From: an uncultured Olsenella sp. | Lineage (GTDB): Bacteria > Actinomycetota > Coriobacteriia > Coriobacteriales > Atopobiaceae | NCBI GenBank assembly: GCA_900314495.1 | Contig: OMVJ01000021.1 | Location: 1-38,935, forward strand | DNA length: 38,935 bases | Direction of reading: 5' to 3' | Shown here: in pieces, positions 24,622 to 32,371 of the stretch | How positions within the stretch are numbered: the stretch's first letter is position 1 | How the letters are laid out: each line of letters opens with the position of its first letter | The notes under the pieces: generated by a model | Told to the model about the DNA's origin: nothing | What the model saw: only the letters and a program-made list of their open reading frames with translations | Databases searched by the model: none | Made by a program: the position numbers and the translations under genes

Positions 24622-24808
24622 TGATCAGTCCGCCGTTTGGATCATTCCGTCGAAATGCCAACTTCGTTACGTTCGTTCAACAATTGATAACGGCAATTTG
24701 CGCGCTAGGGGCGGGGAAACCAGACTCCTAGCGCGCAATTCGACGATATCAATATTTTCTCGAACGGATTGATCCGAACGGCGGACTGATCCGAACGGCG
24801 GATTGATT
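24622..24808. repeat. Long palindromic repeat, copy 1
   Basis: Imperfect palindrome related to copies at 27119-27353 and 28750-28967. The core is GATAACGGCAATTTGCGCGC-TAG ... CTAGCGCGC...GATATC around a GC-rich loop. It is flanked on the left by AACTTCGTTACGTTCGTTC and on the right by AATATTTTCTCGAACGGA and three near-copies of the 17-bp unit GGAATGATCCGAACGGC. It fills most of the gene-free stretch 24468-24847; fragments of the unit (AATCAGTCCGCCGTTT) also occur at about 24558. Confidence 0.8.
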
Positions 24809-24847
24809 GCCCCCTCGGCACCGCCGCTTGCGGCGCAACTCCCATGC

Positions 24848-25819
24848 CTAGCTCACTCGAGGAATCCCGTACGCATCGAGCAGCCTACTGAAGGCCTGCC
24901 GATCGTAGACCGTCGACAACGAGAACCTGCAGATCTTGCTCACGGAGAGCGACACGCGGGACTCGCGATGCCTCTCATCCTGTACTACCTCAGCCAGACT
25001 CCTGCCGCTCATGTAGTCCGGGTCATCGTACTTGATTGCGCCGTCCAGCTCGCCAACCACCCTCGTGACCTTGCCGTTACCAGCTGGTATTCGCCACAGG
25101 TAGTCCGCTCGGTAATCGTCACCGGAAAGGTCGTCGTGCAGCGGGTACTGCAACTCTGGAATCATATAGCCCAGCTCGATCATGGTGCCGCGAGCAAACG
25201 ACTCGCCTCCGTTCTCCGACCGCGGGTCAGCATAAGCAATGGTCTTCCTGGCCGTGCAGATGCCAGGGTAATGTGGGTGCGCCACAATGTAGCGCTCAAG
25301 CTCCTCTCGGGGAATCCGCCCGCTACGCAGCGCAGAGTCCGCAATTGCGAGCCCCGAGCAAAACGACTCCGCCCGCATGCAGTCGAACGCCGTGCGCGCA
25401 ATCGACGTTGCCCGCAGCCCGCCAATCTCCTCCGCGTCGTCATTCTCGACCAAATGCCTTGTTACCAGCCTCGAGCTCTCGGTGTGCGCCTTTCTGCTGG
25501 TGCAAATATGCACGCGACGCATGTTGGCCTTGGATACTTCCAGCCCATACAGCGCGGCGGCGGACTCGCGGCAGAAGACGCAGTCGGGAAGTGCTTCCGA
25601 AACGGCGCGCAGCAGGAACATGTACCGCGGGAGCAGCTTCATCTTTTGCCATGTCGATGTGCGCGCGAAGCACCCAACGGCCACCTCCTTCACGTCCCCG
25701 GCCTTGCACCGCCGTTTGAGCGCGCTGGCCAGCGCCTTGTCCTTCGTGTAGAGCCATGCGCCGCGCTCCTCCGCCGCGTTGAGCAGGTCGTCAATCTCGT
25801 TTTGCCTCCGAATTCCCAT
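24848..25819 (-). CDS. AbiEi-like / PD-(D/E)XK nuclease-like protein
   Basis: 323 residues from the ATG at 25819. The layout is that of actinobacterial proteins annotated as AbiEi-family antitoxin with a Vsr/DUF559-like C-terminus. The middle has LRATSIARTAFDCMRAESFCSGLAIADSALRSG (residues 135-167), a conserved stretch of that group. The C-terminal part has candidate nuclease residues E206, D239 (YRADYLWR), E257/D259 and K263 (VVGELDGAIKY), the spacing of a restriction-endonuclease fold. No cognate AbiEii toxin gene lies beside it. The product could be an orphan regulator or a defence nuclease; neither is proven. Confidence 0.6.
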   Translation of the reverse strand: MGIRRQNEIDDLLNAAEERGAWLYTKDKALASALKRRCKAGDVKEVAVGCFARTSTWQKMKLLPRYMFLLRAVSEALPDCVFCRESAAALYGLEVSKANMRRVHICTSRKAHTESSRLVTRHLVENDDAEEIGGLRATSIARTAFDCMRAESFCSGLAIADSALRSGRIPREELERYIVAHPHYPGICTARKTIAYADPRSENGGESFARGTMIELGYMIPELQYPLHDDLSGDDYRADYLWRIPAGNGKVTRVVGELDGAIKYDDPDYMSGRSLAEVVQDERHRESRVSLSVSKICRFSLSTVYDRQAFSRLLDAYGIPRVS

Positions 25820-26141
25820 GGCTTCTACCCCTCGCATGCAACAGTGAGCCGTACGAGGGAGCCTACGCGCCAAGCCATGCAACAAGATTGCGATTGACGT
25901 GCTGATAACTTGCATCGACGCGGCAGCAGAACCCGGTCAGCACAAAGCACGCCTGAAAACCGCTGGCAAGAGGGGATCCGATGAGCACGCTCCAGAGCCC
26001 CTTCCGTCTCGCAGTGTCCAAGCGGGAACGCGGGCGAGGCACAATCTCCACAATCGCCGCAGGGAAGTCGCCGCAGGACGACACGAGCCCGCGCCTGCGC
26101 ACCGCGCGCCTACGCAGGCCGCACGTCCACGTTCCAGCTCC

Positions 26142-26165
26142 CCAATTTGTTGCGCAACAAATTGG
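26142..26165. promoter_or_regulatory. Perfect 24-bp palindrome
   Basis: CCAATTTGTTGC is followed directly by its reverse complement, 94 bp before the zinc-ribbon gene, in the gene-free stretch 25820-26258. It is more A/T-rich than its surroundings. It is a strong candidate for a dimeric-repressor operator. I see no other feature in this stretch. Confidence 0.5.
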
Positions 26166-26258
26166 TGGCCAAGCCGCGTAACCTAGCAGCCAAGGAGCAC
26201 GACGGCGAGCGGCTTTCCGGCTGTGCCCCACACAACAGCCACCCGAGAGGAGAGCCTC

Positions 26259-27080
26259 ATGTTCTGTCCCAAGTGCGGCGCGCAGCTTCCAGACGGCGCG
26301 AAGTTCTGCGGCAAGTGCGGTGCCAGAATCACGCCCGCGGAGCCCGTGCCCGACGCCAACTCGGTAACGCCGACCACCGTGCCTGTGCCTGACACGACCC
26401 CGGCCCCCGGCATGACCGTACCCATGCCCGTCTCGGTCGCGTCTGGCCCGACGATCCACGCCAAGCCAAGGCCCAGGGCCAAGTCCTCCGGGCACGCGTC
26501 GGCGGGCGGCATCTCTGTGCCGAGGCTCATCGTGGCGGCAGTCGCCGCAGTGGCGCTGGTACTCTCGTTCTTCACCCCGGCCTTCAAGACCGACGCCGAC
26601 GTCGTGAGCTACTCCTCCTTTGCCAGCGACGCGGGCGGCTTCCTGGAGAGCCTGTCCGGCGAGTCCCTCGGCGCCAGCAGCCTGCAGTTCAAGGACAGCT
26701 ACTCCTGGGCGGCCCTGGGCGACTTCGACAACACCTACGAGCAGTACGCAGAGATGGCGGCGGAGGCCAGCAGGCTCGCTGCCTCCATGTCGGGCTCGCT
26801 CTCGCTCGACACCTCCGGCCGCACCGTTGGCCCGGGCACCATCCTGGTTCCCGTCATGTGGGTCGTGCTGCTGGTGGCCACGGTGGGCATCCTGCTTTAC
26901 CTGCTCAGGGGCAAGAAGGGCCTGCTCGTGGCAGGCATGATCCTCTTGGTGCTGGCAGACGCGGTCGGCCTTGCCATTGGCGGGATCTCCGACGGCGTTC
27001 TCACGGGCAGCGCCTACCTGGTCTTCGGCCTGATTCTTGCCATCGGCGCCGCCGCCGGCGGGGTCATGGTCAGGGAGTAG
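26259..27080 (+). CDS. Zinc-ribbon membrane protein
   Basis: 273 residues, GAGAGGAGAG upstream of the ATG. The N-terminus is a zinc ribbon (CPKCG and CGKCG; C3, C6, C17, C20), then a Pro/Thr/Val-rich linker (about 25-80). A membrane helix (about 88-107) is followed by an extracellular segment of about 95 residues rich in Ser, Ala and Gly, and three C-terminal helices (about 200-270). Such zinc-ribbon plus membrane proteins are common in Actinobacteria and Firmicutes, mostly without known function. It stands alone between two transcription units. Confidence 0.82.
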   Translation: MFCPKCGAQLPDGAKFCGKCGARITPAEPVPDANSVTPTTVPVPDTTPAPGMTVPMPVSVASGPTIHAKPRPRAKSSGHASAGGISVPRLIVAAVAAVALVLSFFTPAFKTDADVVSYSSFASDAGGFLESLSGESLGASSLQFKDSYSWAALGDFDNTYEQYAEMAAEASRLAASMSGSLSLDTSGRTVGPGTILVPVMWVVLLVATVGILLYLLRGKKGLLVAGMILLVLADAVGLAIGGISDGVLTGSAYLVFGLILAIGAAAGGVMVRE

Positions 27081-27118
27081 GGAGCGGGGTGGACCGCGTC
27101 GTCTGCCGCATTAGGTCT

Positions 27119-27353
27119 TTCCATAGCTTCCCCGATTGGCCCGCCCGAGTCATTCCGCCGTTCGGATCAATCCGCCGAAATACGAACTTCGTTACGTTCG
27201 TTCCATAATTGATAACGTCGAATTGCGAGCTAGTGGCCAAGAAAACGGCCCTCTAGCTCGCATTTTGACGTTATCAATATTTTCTCGAACGGAATGATCC
27301 GAACGGCGGAATGATCCGAACGGCGGAATAATCCGAACGACGGAATGATCGCG
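27119..27353. repeat. Long palindromic repeat, copy 2
   Basis: About 235 bp. The 23-bp stem GATAACGTCGAATTGCGAGC-TAG pairs with its right arm at 21 of 23 positions, with GGCC/GGCC inside the loop. Outside are left arm CATTCCGCCGTTCGGATCA and, inverted on the right, four units of the 17-bp GGAATGATCCGAACGGC. The first 30 bp (from TTCCATAGCTTCCCCG) are shared only with copy 3. It fills the gene-free stretch between the zinc-ribbon and Fic genes, downstream of both. Confidence 0.85.
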
Positions 27354-27423
27354 TGAAGCAGCGTCTGAGAAATGCCTTTCCCCTGGGCGCGTCTGCGAAG
27401 TCTCACGAACACGCATGTGGTGC

Positions 27424-28605
27424 TCACGCCCGACTGGAACTTAAGGGCTCGCTGCCGTCTCGGAGGATCGAGAGGTAATCCTCGTAGAGGAAGGTCCTGT
27501 AGCGTCTCTTTCCGTCCTCACGCTGCTGAAGGATGCCACATGCAACGAACTCCGCAACGAGGTTGCTTGCCGTGGGGCGGGAGACACCGAGTCGCTCGGT
27601 CACGAAGGCGATGTCTATGATGGGATGCTCCTCGAGCAGTGTTAGTAGCTGCTGCCCCTTTGCCGCGCTGCGACCGAGATGGGTGTTGATGGAGGCCACG
27701 GATCTGTTCCTCAGCTCCACCAGTCGCTCCAGGGAGCCGACGGCATCCTCCGCGCTGGCGAGCAGGCACTTGCAGAAGAATGCTACCCAGGGGAGGTACT
27801 CTCCACGCTCCCTTACGTCCATGAGGCGCCGGTAGTACTCCGCCCTGTTGAGTTTCAGCTGGTAGGAGGGGTAGAAGAGCGGTCCGCCGAGCACTCCGTC
27901 GTTCACCAGTGAAAGCGTGATCAGCATCCGTCCGAGCCTGCCGTTGCCGTCGAGGAAGGGGTGGATTATCTCGAACTGGTAGTGGATGAGCGCGGCCTTC
28001 ACGATGGCGTCCAAGTCGGCGCACTCATTCGCGAACCTCTCCAGATCGGAGAGGGCGTCCCACATGTCGTCGACGTTGGGCGGGACGTATGCTGCTTGCC
28101 TGAGCGTGCAGCCCGCTGGGCCAATCCAGTTCTGAGAGGTCCTAACCTCGCCGGGGTGCTTGTCGGATCCGCGTGTGCCGTCAAGAAGTGTGGTGTGAAC
28201 CTCGCGAAGGAGCCGGACGCAGAGGGGCATCTCTTTCATTCGCGCGAAGGCAAACTCCGTTGCCCTGACGTACGAGACCACCTCGGCAACGTCCTGCTTG
28301 ACAAGCTCGGTGTTGTCTGGGTCCAGTACGTCGTCGAAGGTGCATTGCGTTCCCTCGATCTGCGCCGAGAGCAGTGCCTCCTTGCGCACGTACATGGTGA
28401 GGTACATCTCTTTGTTGGGGACGAATCTGAGCATGCCCTCAAGCTCGCCGATCTTTCGCGAGCACATGCCTAAGAGCCTGATCGTTTCGGCGTCCAACTC
28501 CAGGGGTGTCAGCTGTGACAGTGGGGTTGGAACAAAAGACTGGTACTCTGAGATGCCAGAGAGGTTTCTCCGCAAGAATCCCTGCCCATTGTCCTTCCAC
28601 TGCAT
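27424..28605 (-). CDS. Fic-domain protein (AMPylase family) with N-terminal inhibitory motif
   Basis: 393 residues, AGGAGG 7 nt before the ATG. The Fic core has the complete motif HPFLDGNGRLGR (H215-R226); proteins with it usually transfer AMP to hydroxyl groups of target proteins. An upstream inhibitory motif SxxxEG (S80, E84, G85 in LLSAQIEGT) makes it a class II, self-inhibited Fic protein, so no separate antitoxin is required. The C-terminus (about 320-380) is a winged helix (LLEEHPIIDIAFVTERLGVSRPTASNLV), suggesting DNA binding and autoregulation. Its promoter carries four CTAACGA-type boxes. GC content is lower than in the core genes. Confidence 0.92.
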   Translation of the reverse strand: MQWKDNGQGFLRRNLSGISEYQSFVPTPLSQLTPLELDAETIRLLGMCSRKIGELEGMLRFVPNKEMYLTMYVRKEALLSAQIEGTQCTFDDVLDPDNTELVKQDVAEVVSYVRATEFAFARMKEMPLCVRLLREVHTTLLDGTRGSDKHPGEVRTSQNWIGPAGCTLRQAAYVPPNVDDMWDALSDLERFANECADLDAIVKAALIHYQFEIIHPFLDGNGRLGRMLITLSLVNDGVLGGPLFYPSYQLKLNRAEYYRRLMDVRERGEYLPWVAFFCKCLLASAEDAVGSLERLVELRNRSVASINTHLGRSAAKGQQLLTLLEEHPIIDIAFVTERLGVSRPTASNLVAEFVACGILQQREDGKRRYRTFLYEDYLSILRDGSEPLSSSRA

Positions 28606-28613
28606 GACGCCTC

Positions 28614-28688
28614 CTAACGATGAGAAACTTGCGTTAGGGCATTCTAGTCCAATCTAACGAAATTGTTTGCCAAGATTCTTTCGTTAGA
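28614..28688. promoter_or_regulatory. Candidate autoregulatory operator of the Fic gene
   Basis: Four CTAACGA/C boxes alternate in orientation: 28614-28620 (+), 28631-28637 (-), 28654-28660 (+), 28681-28687 (-). The last two form 10-bp inverted arms TCTAACGAAA / TTTCGTTAGA, 16 bp apart. Confidence 0.5.
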
Positions 28689-28749
28689 GAATTGGTTTGC
28701 AAGACTAGGAGAGCAGGCAATGTTACCCACCCCCCTACCGCGCAACCCC

Positions 28750-28967
28750 TTCCAAAGCTTCCCCGATTGGCCCGCCCGAGTCATTCCGCCGTTTGGATCA
28801 ATCCGCCGAAATACGAACTTCGTTACGTTCGTTTCATAAGTGATAACGTCGAATTGCGAACCAGTGGCCAAGAAAACGGCTTTCTAGCTCGCACTTTGAC
28901 GTTATCAATATTTTCTCGAACGGAATGATCCGAACGGCGGAATGATCCGAACGGCGGATTGATCGCG
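28750..28967. repeat. Long palindromic repeat, copy 3
   Basis: Very close to copy 2 over its whole length (left flank, stem, TGGCCAAGAAAACGGC loop, right arm), but with three 17-bp units instead of four. The left stem reads GCGAACCAG where copy 2 has GCGAGCTAG, so the stem is weakened there. It lies between the Fic promoter and the tRNA-Arg(CCT) terminator. Confidence 0.85.
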
Positions 28968-28994
28968 CGATCTCACCGTCCGCCCGCTCAACGC

Positions 28995-29029
28995 AAAGCA
29001 GCCCAGCGGCCACCCGGCCACTGGGCTGC
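28995..29029 (-). terminator. Terminator of tRNA-Arg(CCT)
   Basis: Strong stem GCAGCCCAG-T-GGCC / GGCC-G-CTGGGCTGC with a 4-nt loop, 9 nt after the tRNA 3' end on the minus strand, with only TTTG behind. Confidence 0.7.
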
Positions 29030-29037
29030 GAAGTCTC

Positions 29038-29113
29038 TGGTGCCCCCGGACCGATTCGAACGGTCGACACCTGCTTTAGGAGAGCAGTGCTCTATCCCCT
29101 GAGCTACGAGGGC
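29038..29113 (-). tRNA. tRNA-Arg(CCT)
   Basis: 76 nt. Acceptor GCCCTCG pairs with CGGGGGC (one G-T pair), the anticodon loop CTCCTAA carries CCT, the T loop is CGTTCGAATCG, and CCA is encoded. A TACAAT -10 box lies on the minus strand at 29127-29132. Confidence 0.96.
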
Positions 29114-29172
29114 ATGCGCGAAGGGTATTGTAGCATCCCCGCGGCCACAGCGCGAGCGCAGCCGCGCAACAG

Positions 29173-29871
29173 CTACTTCTTGCCCTTCGCCGCCTTGGCG
29201 GCATCCTTCTGGGCCTTGGCCGCCGCGCGCTCCTGACGGTCGCGGTCCAGCACGGCCTGCAGGCGCTTCACCGTCATGCCGGACGCCTCGGCCGTGTGCA
29301 CCTTGCGCAGGGGGCGAATCTTGCGCCAGTCGAACACGAAGGACCAGATGATGAAGACGTATGCCAGCACCATGAACACGATGGAGACGAAGCCGGCCGG
29401 CGTGGAGTAGTCCGCGGAGGCATTGCCCGCAACGGCCAGCGGAATGAAGGAGAGGACCAGGCAGCCAAAGCCGACGCCCATGATGATCCACCACTTCTTG
29501 CGCAGCTCCTTGTAGGCGGGGTCCTCGTCCAGCAGGATCTGGGCAACCGTGTCAACGCGGTCCTCAGCCTCGCGCTGGCGGCGACGCTCCTCCTTCTGCT
29601 CGTCCTTGCTCATGGTGGCCATGTTCTTCTTGGACTTGGTCTTGCCAGAGGCAGAGACCACCGTCACGGACGAGGCGGCCTGGCGGGCGGGCTTGGCGCG
29701 GGTGACGGACTTCTTGGCAAAGCCCGTGGGCTTGGCCTCGGGGTCGTCCTTGGGGAGGTCTGCGCTGGCAGCGGCCTTGCCCTTGCCTGCAGCCTTGTCG
29801 TCCTCGGCGGCGGGCTTGCTGTTGGCGGCAACCTCTGCGCGGGCGCCCTGAATCGTATCCTTCAGTGACAT
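29173..29871 (-). CDS. Small two-helix membrane protein coupled to purC
   Basis: 232 residues, start ATG at 29871 overlapping the purC stop as TAATG. Residues 1-90 are a disordered Ala/Lys-rich cytoplasmic region, followed by a charged coiled-coil-like stretch (DEQKEERRRQREAEDRVD), two membrane helices (about 128-148 and 160-180) and a basic Lys/Ala-rich C-terminus (QKDAAKAAKGKK). Both ends should face the cytoplasm. I do not recognise a family. Coupling to purC may be only genomic convenience. Confidence 0.8.
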   Translation of the reverse strand: MSLKDTIQGARAEVAANSKPAAEDDKAAGKGKAAASADLPKDDPEAKPTGFAKKSVTRAKPARQAASSVTVVSASGKTKSKKNMATMSKDEQKEERRRQREAEDRVDTVAQILLDEDPAYKELRKKWWIIMGVGFGCLVLSFIPLAVAGNASADYSTPAGFVSIVFMVLAYVFIIWSFVFDWRKIRPLRKVHTAEASGMTVKRLQAVLDRDRQERAAAKAQKDAAKAAKGKK

Positions 29872-30755
29872 TAGCTTTCCTTCATGGGTTTGAACTCTTC
29901 GCCGGTGATGATCTGGAAGGCCTCCTGGTAGCGCTTGGACGTGCCTTCGATGATCTCCTGCGGCAGGTGGGGCGGCTGGCCCTGCATGTCCCAGTTGGCC
30001 TTCAGCCAGTCGCGCACGAACTGCTTGTCGTAGCTGGGCTGCACGTGGCCGGGGACGTAGCCCTCCGCGGGCCAGAAGCGGCTGGAGTCGGGCGTCAGGC
30101 ACTCGTCGATGAGCGAAAACTTGCCGTCAATGAAGCCGAACTCGAACTTGGTGTCCGCGATGATGATGCCGCGCGTGGCCGCGTACTCCGCCGCGGCGTT
30201 GTAGATCTTGAGCGAGTTGTCGCGCAGGAGCTGAGCCGTCTCCTCGCCCACAATCTCTGCGCAGCGCTCGTAGGAGATGTTCTCGTCGTGGTCGCCCAAG
30301 GCTGCCTTGGTGGACGGGGTGAAGATGGCCTCCGGAATCTTGGACGCCTCCACCAGACCGTCCGGCAGCTTGATACCGCAGACGGTGCCGTTCTGGTCGT
30401 AGGTCTTCTTGCCGGAGCCGGTAAGGTAGCCGCGCACGATGGCCTCGATGGGGATGGTGGTGGCCTTCTTCACCAGCATGGAACGGCCGGTAAGGTAGTC
30501 CGCGTACTGCTGGTACTCCGCCGGGTAGTCCGCCACGTCGGTGGAGATGATGTGGTTGGGAATGAGGTCCGCGAACTTGTTGAACCAGAACGCGGAGATG
30601 CGGGTCAGGATCTCGCCCTTGTAGGGAATCTCGTCGGGCAGGATGAAGTCAAAGGCGCTCACGCGGTCGCTTGCAACCATGAGCAGGCTGTCACCGCAAT
30701 CGTAGATATCACGCACCTTGCCGTGAGAGTCAGGGCGCAATTCAATCGTTGCCAT
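29871..30755 (-). CDS. purC: Phosphoribosylaminoimidazole-succinocarboxamide synthase
   Basis: 294 residues. It joins CAIR and aspartate with ATP hydrolysis in step 8 of IMP synthesis. Visible: GKVRDIYDCGDSLLMVASDRVSAFDF (ATP-binding N-terminus), the family signature IPIEAIVRGYLTGSG, DTKFEFGF and LIDECLTPDSSRFWP. Length fits the longer form (about 290-300) found in yeast and many Actinobacteria. The ATG at 30755 has GGGAG upstream; a longer frame begins at 30836 without a site. CCGAACGG lies about 50 nt upstream, also found before purB. Confidence 0.97.
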   Translation of the reverse strand: MATIELRPDSHGKVRDIYDCGDSLLMVASDRVSAFDFILPDEIPYKGEILTRISAFWFNKFADLIPNHIISTDVADYPAEYQQYADYLTGRSMLVKKATTIPIEAIVRGYLTGSGKKTYDQNGTVCGIKLPDGLVEASKIPEAIFTPSTKAALGDHDENISYERCAEIVGEETAQLLRDNSLKIYNAAAEYAATRGIIIADTKFEFGFIDGKFSLIDECLTPDSSRFWPAEGYVPGHVQPSYDKQFVRDWLKANWDMQGQPPHLPQEIIEGTSKRYQEAFQIITGEEFKPMKES

Positions 30756-30805
30756 GGGGCATTCTCCCTTCAGACACAAACGTAATTGGCATTGTAGTAG
30801 ATATG

Positions 30806-30817
30806 GCCGTTCGGGGC
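30806..30817 (-). promoter_or_regulatory. CCGAACG motif upstream of purC
   Basis: Minus strand GCCCCGAACGGC. It resembles the core CCGAAC of PurBox sites known from Firmicutes. The match to the purB upstream site is short, and the same 7-mer occurs in the palindromic repeats, so it may be chance. Confidence 0.25.
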
Positions 30818-30820
30818 ATG

Positions 30821-30852
30821 AAAAAGCCCCGCTCATCCAAGATGCGCGGGGC
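30821..30852 (-). terminator. Terminator of the two-component operon
   Basis: Stem GCCCCGC/GCGGGGC with a 13-nt loop followed by TTTTTC on the minus strand, 12 nt past the histidine kinase stop. Confidence 0.85.
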
Positions 30853-30863
30853 CAGAATGCCAG

Positions 30864-32369
30864 CTACTTGCCGGCGTTGGGCCCGTGAGACGAGCGGCGC
30901 TCCCGGTAGGCCAGCGGAATGTGCAGCGTGAAGGTGGTTCCCTTGCCCAGCTCTGAGTCCACGGAGATGGTGCCGTTGTGGCGGTCCACTATCTCCTTGG
31001 TTAGCGAGAGGCCCACGCCCAGGCCGCCGGCCACGCGCTCCCGGCTGGCGTCGCTTCTCCAGAAGCGACTGAACACGCGCGGAATGTCCTCTTTGGCAAT
31101 GCCAATGCCCGTGTCTGAGACTGAGATGAGCACGTCCTGCTTCTTCCGCGCCACCGCCAGCACGACCTTGCCACCCTCTGGCGTGTAGCGCATGGCGTTG
31201 GAGAGCAGGTTGACCGTGGCCTCGCGAATGAGGTCCGGGTCCAGCTCCGCAATGAGCTCCGCCCTGCCCGTGTTGTTCTGGAAGGTGAGCTCCAGGCCGT
31301 TGTCCTGGAAGAGCTGTGCCTGGTAGGTCACCAGGCCGGCTGCCAGCTCCACCACGTCGCATTTCTCAATGTGCAGGGGCGTCTTGCCGTTCTCCATGCG
31401 CGAGAGCTTGAGCATGGCGTCCACCAGGCGGGACAGGCGGCGCACCTCAATGGCCACCGTGGCCAGGTGCTCCTGGTCCGCCGGCAGCACGCCGTCCTGC
31501 ATGGCCTCCACCGTTGCCTGCATGGCCATGAGCGGCGTGCGCAGCTCGTGAGCGACGTCGCTGGTCAGGCGGTGCTCCAGCTTTATGTCCTTCTCCAGCG
31601 TGGTGGCCATGTCGTCAAAGGTCTCGCCCAGCTGGCCCATCTCGTCGCTGCCGCGCAGGCCGGTGCGGGCGCTCAGGTCACCGTTGCGAATCTGGTTGGC
31701 CGTGCTGGTAATGCGCCGCAGCGGCCTGATGAGGCTCCTTGACCAAAGGTACCCAATTATCCACGCCAGGACTATGGCCAGCATGGCCGCCGTCACAATG
31801 GCGCTGTAGGAGTTGCGCTGGAAGGAGGAGTCGCTCTTGGTCAGCAGGGCCTCAGACCCCGTGATCCACAGGCGCACCTCGCCAATCTGCACGTGGGAGG
31901 CGTCGTACACCGCGGAGGAGACCACGCGCCCGTCGTTCAGGGCCGCGGTGTCGCGCACGGTTGCGGGGCCCACGTCGTTGTAGAGCACCTTGCCGCTTGT
32001 GTCCAAGAGCTGCAAGCCCACGTCGTCCATGGAGTCCCCGGTGTCCTGCACGTAGCCCATGACGTCAGCGGTCCAGCCGCCCGCGTTGCCGTACTGCAGT
32101 GACAGGGTGTCTGCCAGCTGGTCTGCCGTGCGCTGCAGGTTCTCGCGCGTGTAGCTTTGGAACTGGCCCTGCCACACGTACGCCAGCACGGCGGCAAAGA
32201 TCACTGCCGTCATGACCGCGATCATGGCAAAGGAGAGCGTCACCCGCGTGGAGTAGGAGATGGAGGCCTTGGCGGTGCGCCTTATTGTGTTGTAGGACGA
32301 GCGGCTACCCGGCTGATCGTCCGGCCTCTCCTTGGAGGGGCCGCGATTGGCCATGCCTATGGAACCCAT
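30864..32369 (-). CDS. Sensor histidine kinase (EnvZ/OmpR class)
   Basis: 501 residues. Two membrane helices (about 43-65 and 188-209) enclose an extracellular sensor of about 120 residues. A HAMP domain (about 210-262), HisKA with phospho-acceptor H274 (SDVAHELRTPL) and HATPase_c (N-box NLLSNAMRYTPEGG, G1 DTGIGIA, G2 GGLGVGLSL) follow. The N-terminal 40 residues are basic and may start instead at an internal Met6. The start is 2 nt after the response-regulator stop, so both are co-translated. The stimulus is unknown. Confidence 0.95.
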   Translation of the reverse strand: MGSIGMANRGPSKERPDDQPGSRSSYNTIRRTAKASISYSTRVTLSFAMIAVMTAVIFAAVLAYVWQGQFQSYTRENLQRTADQLADTLSLQYGNAGGWTADVMGYVQDTGDSMDDVGLQLLDTSGKVLYNDVGPATVRDTAALNDGRVVSSAVYDASHVQIGEVRLWITGSEALLTKSDSSFQRNSYSAIVTAAMLAIVLAWIIGYLWSRSLIRPLRRITSTANQIRNGDLSARTGLRGSDEMGQLGETFDDMATTLEKDIKLEHRLTSDVAHELRTPLMAMQATVEAMQDGVLPADQEHLATVAIEVRRLSRLVDAMLKLSRMENGKTPLHIEKCDVVELAAGLVTYQAQLFQDNGLELTFQNNTGRAELIAELDPDLIREATVNLLSNAMRYTPEGGKVVLAVARKKQDVLISVSDTGIGIAKEDIPRVFSRFWRSDASRERVAGGLGVGLSLTKEIVDRHNGTISVDSELGKGTTFTLHIPLAYRERRSSHGPNAGK

Positions 32370-32371
32370 CC

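Noticed and set aside
25981-26181. 66-codon plus-strand frame between the AbiEi-like and zinc-ribbon genes
   Set aside because: No ribosome-binding site, basic low-complexity product, and it contains the perfect palindrome.
24622-28967. CRISPR array
   Set aside because: Three copies kilobases apart; no regular spacers and no cas genes. The repeats are long palindromes.
24622-28967. Retron-type msr/msd for the folded repeats
   Set aside because: No reverse transcriptase gene anywhere in the window.
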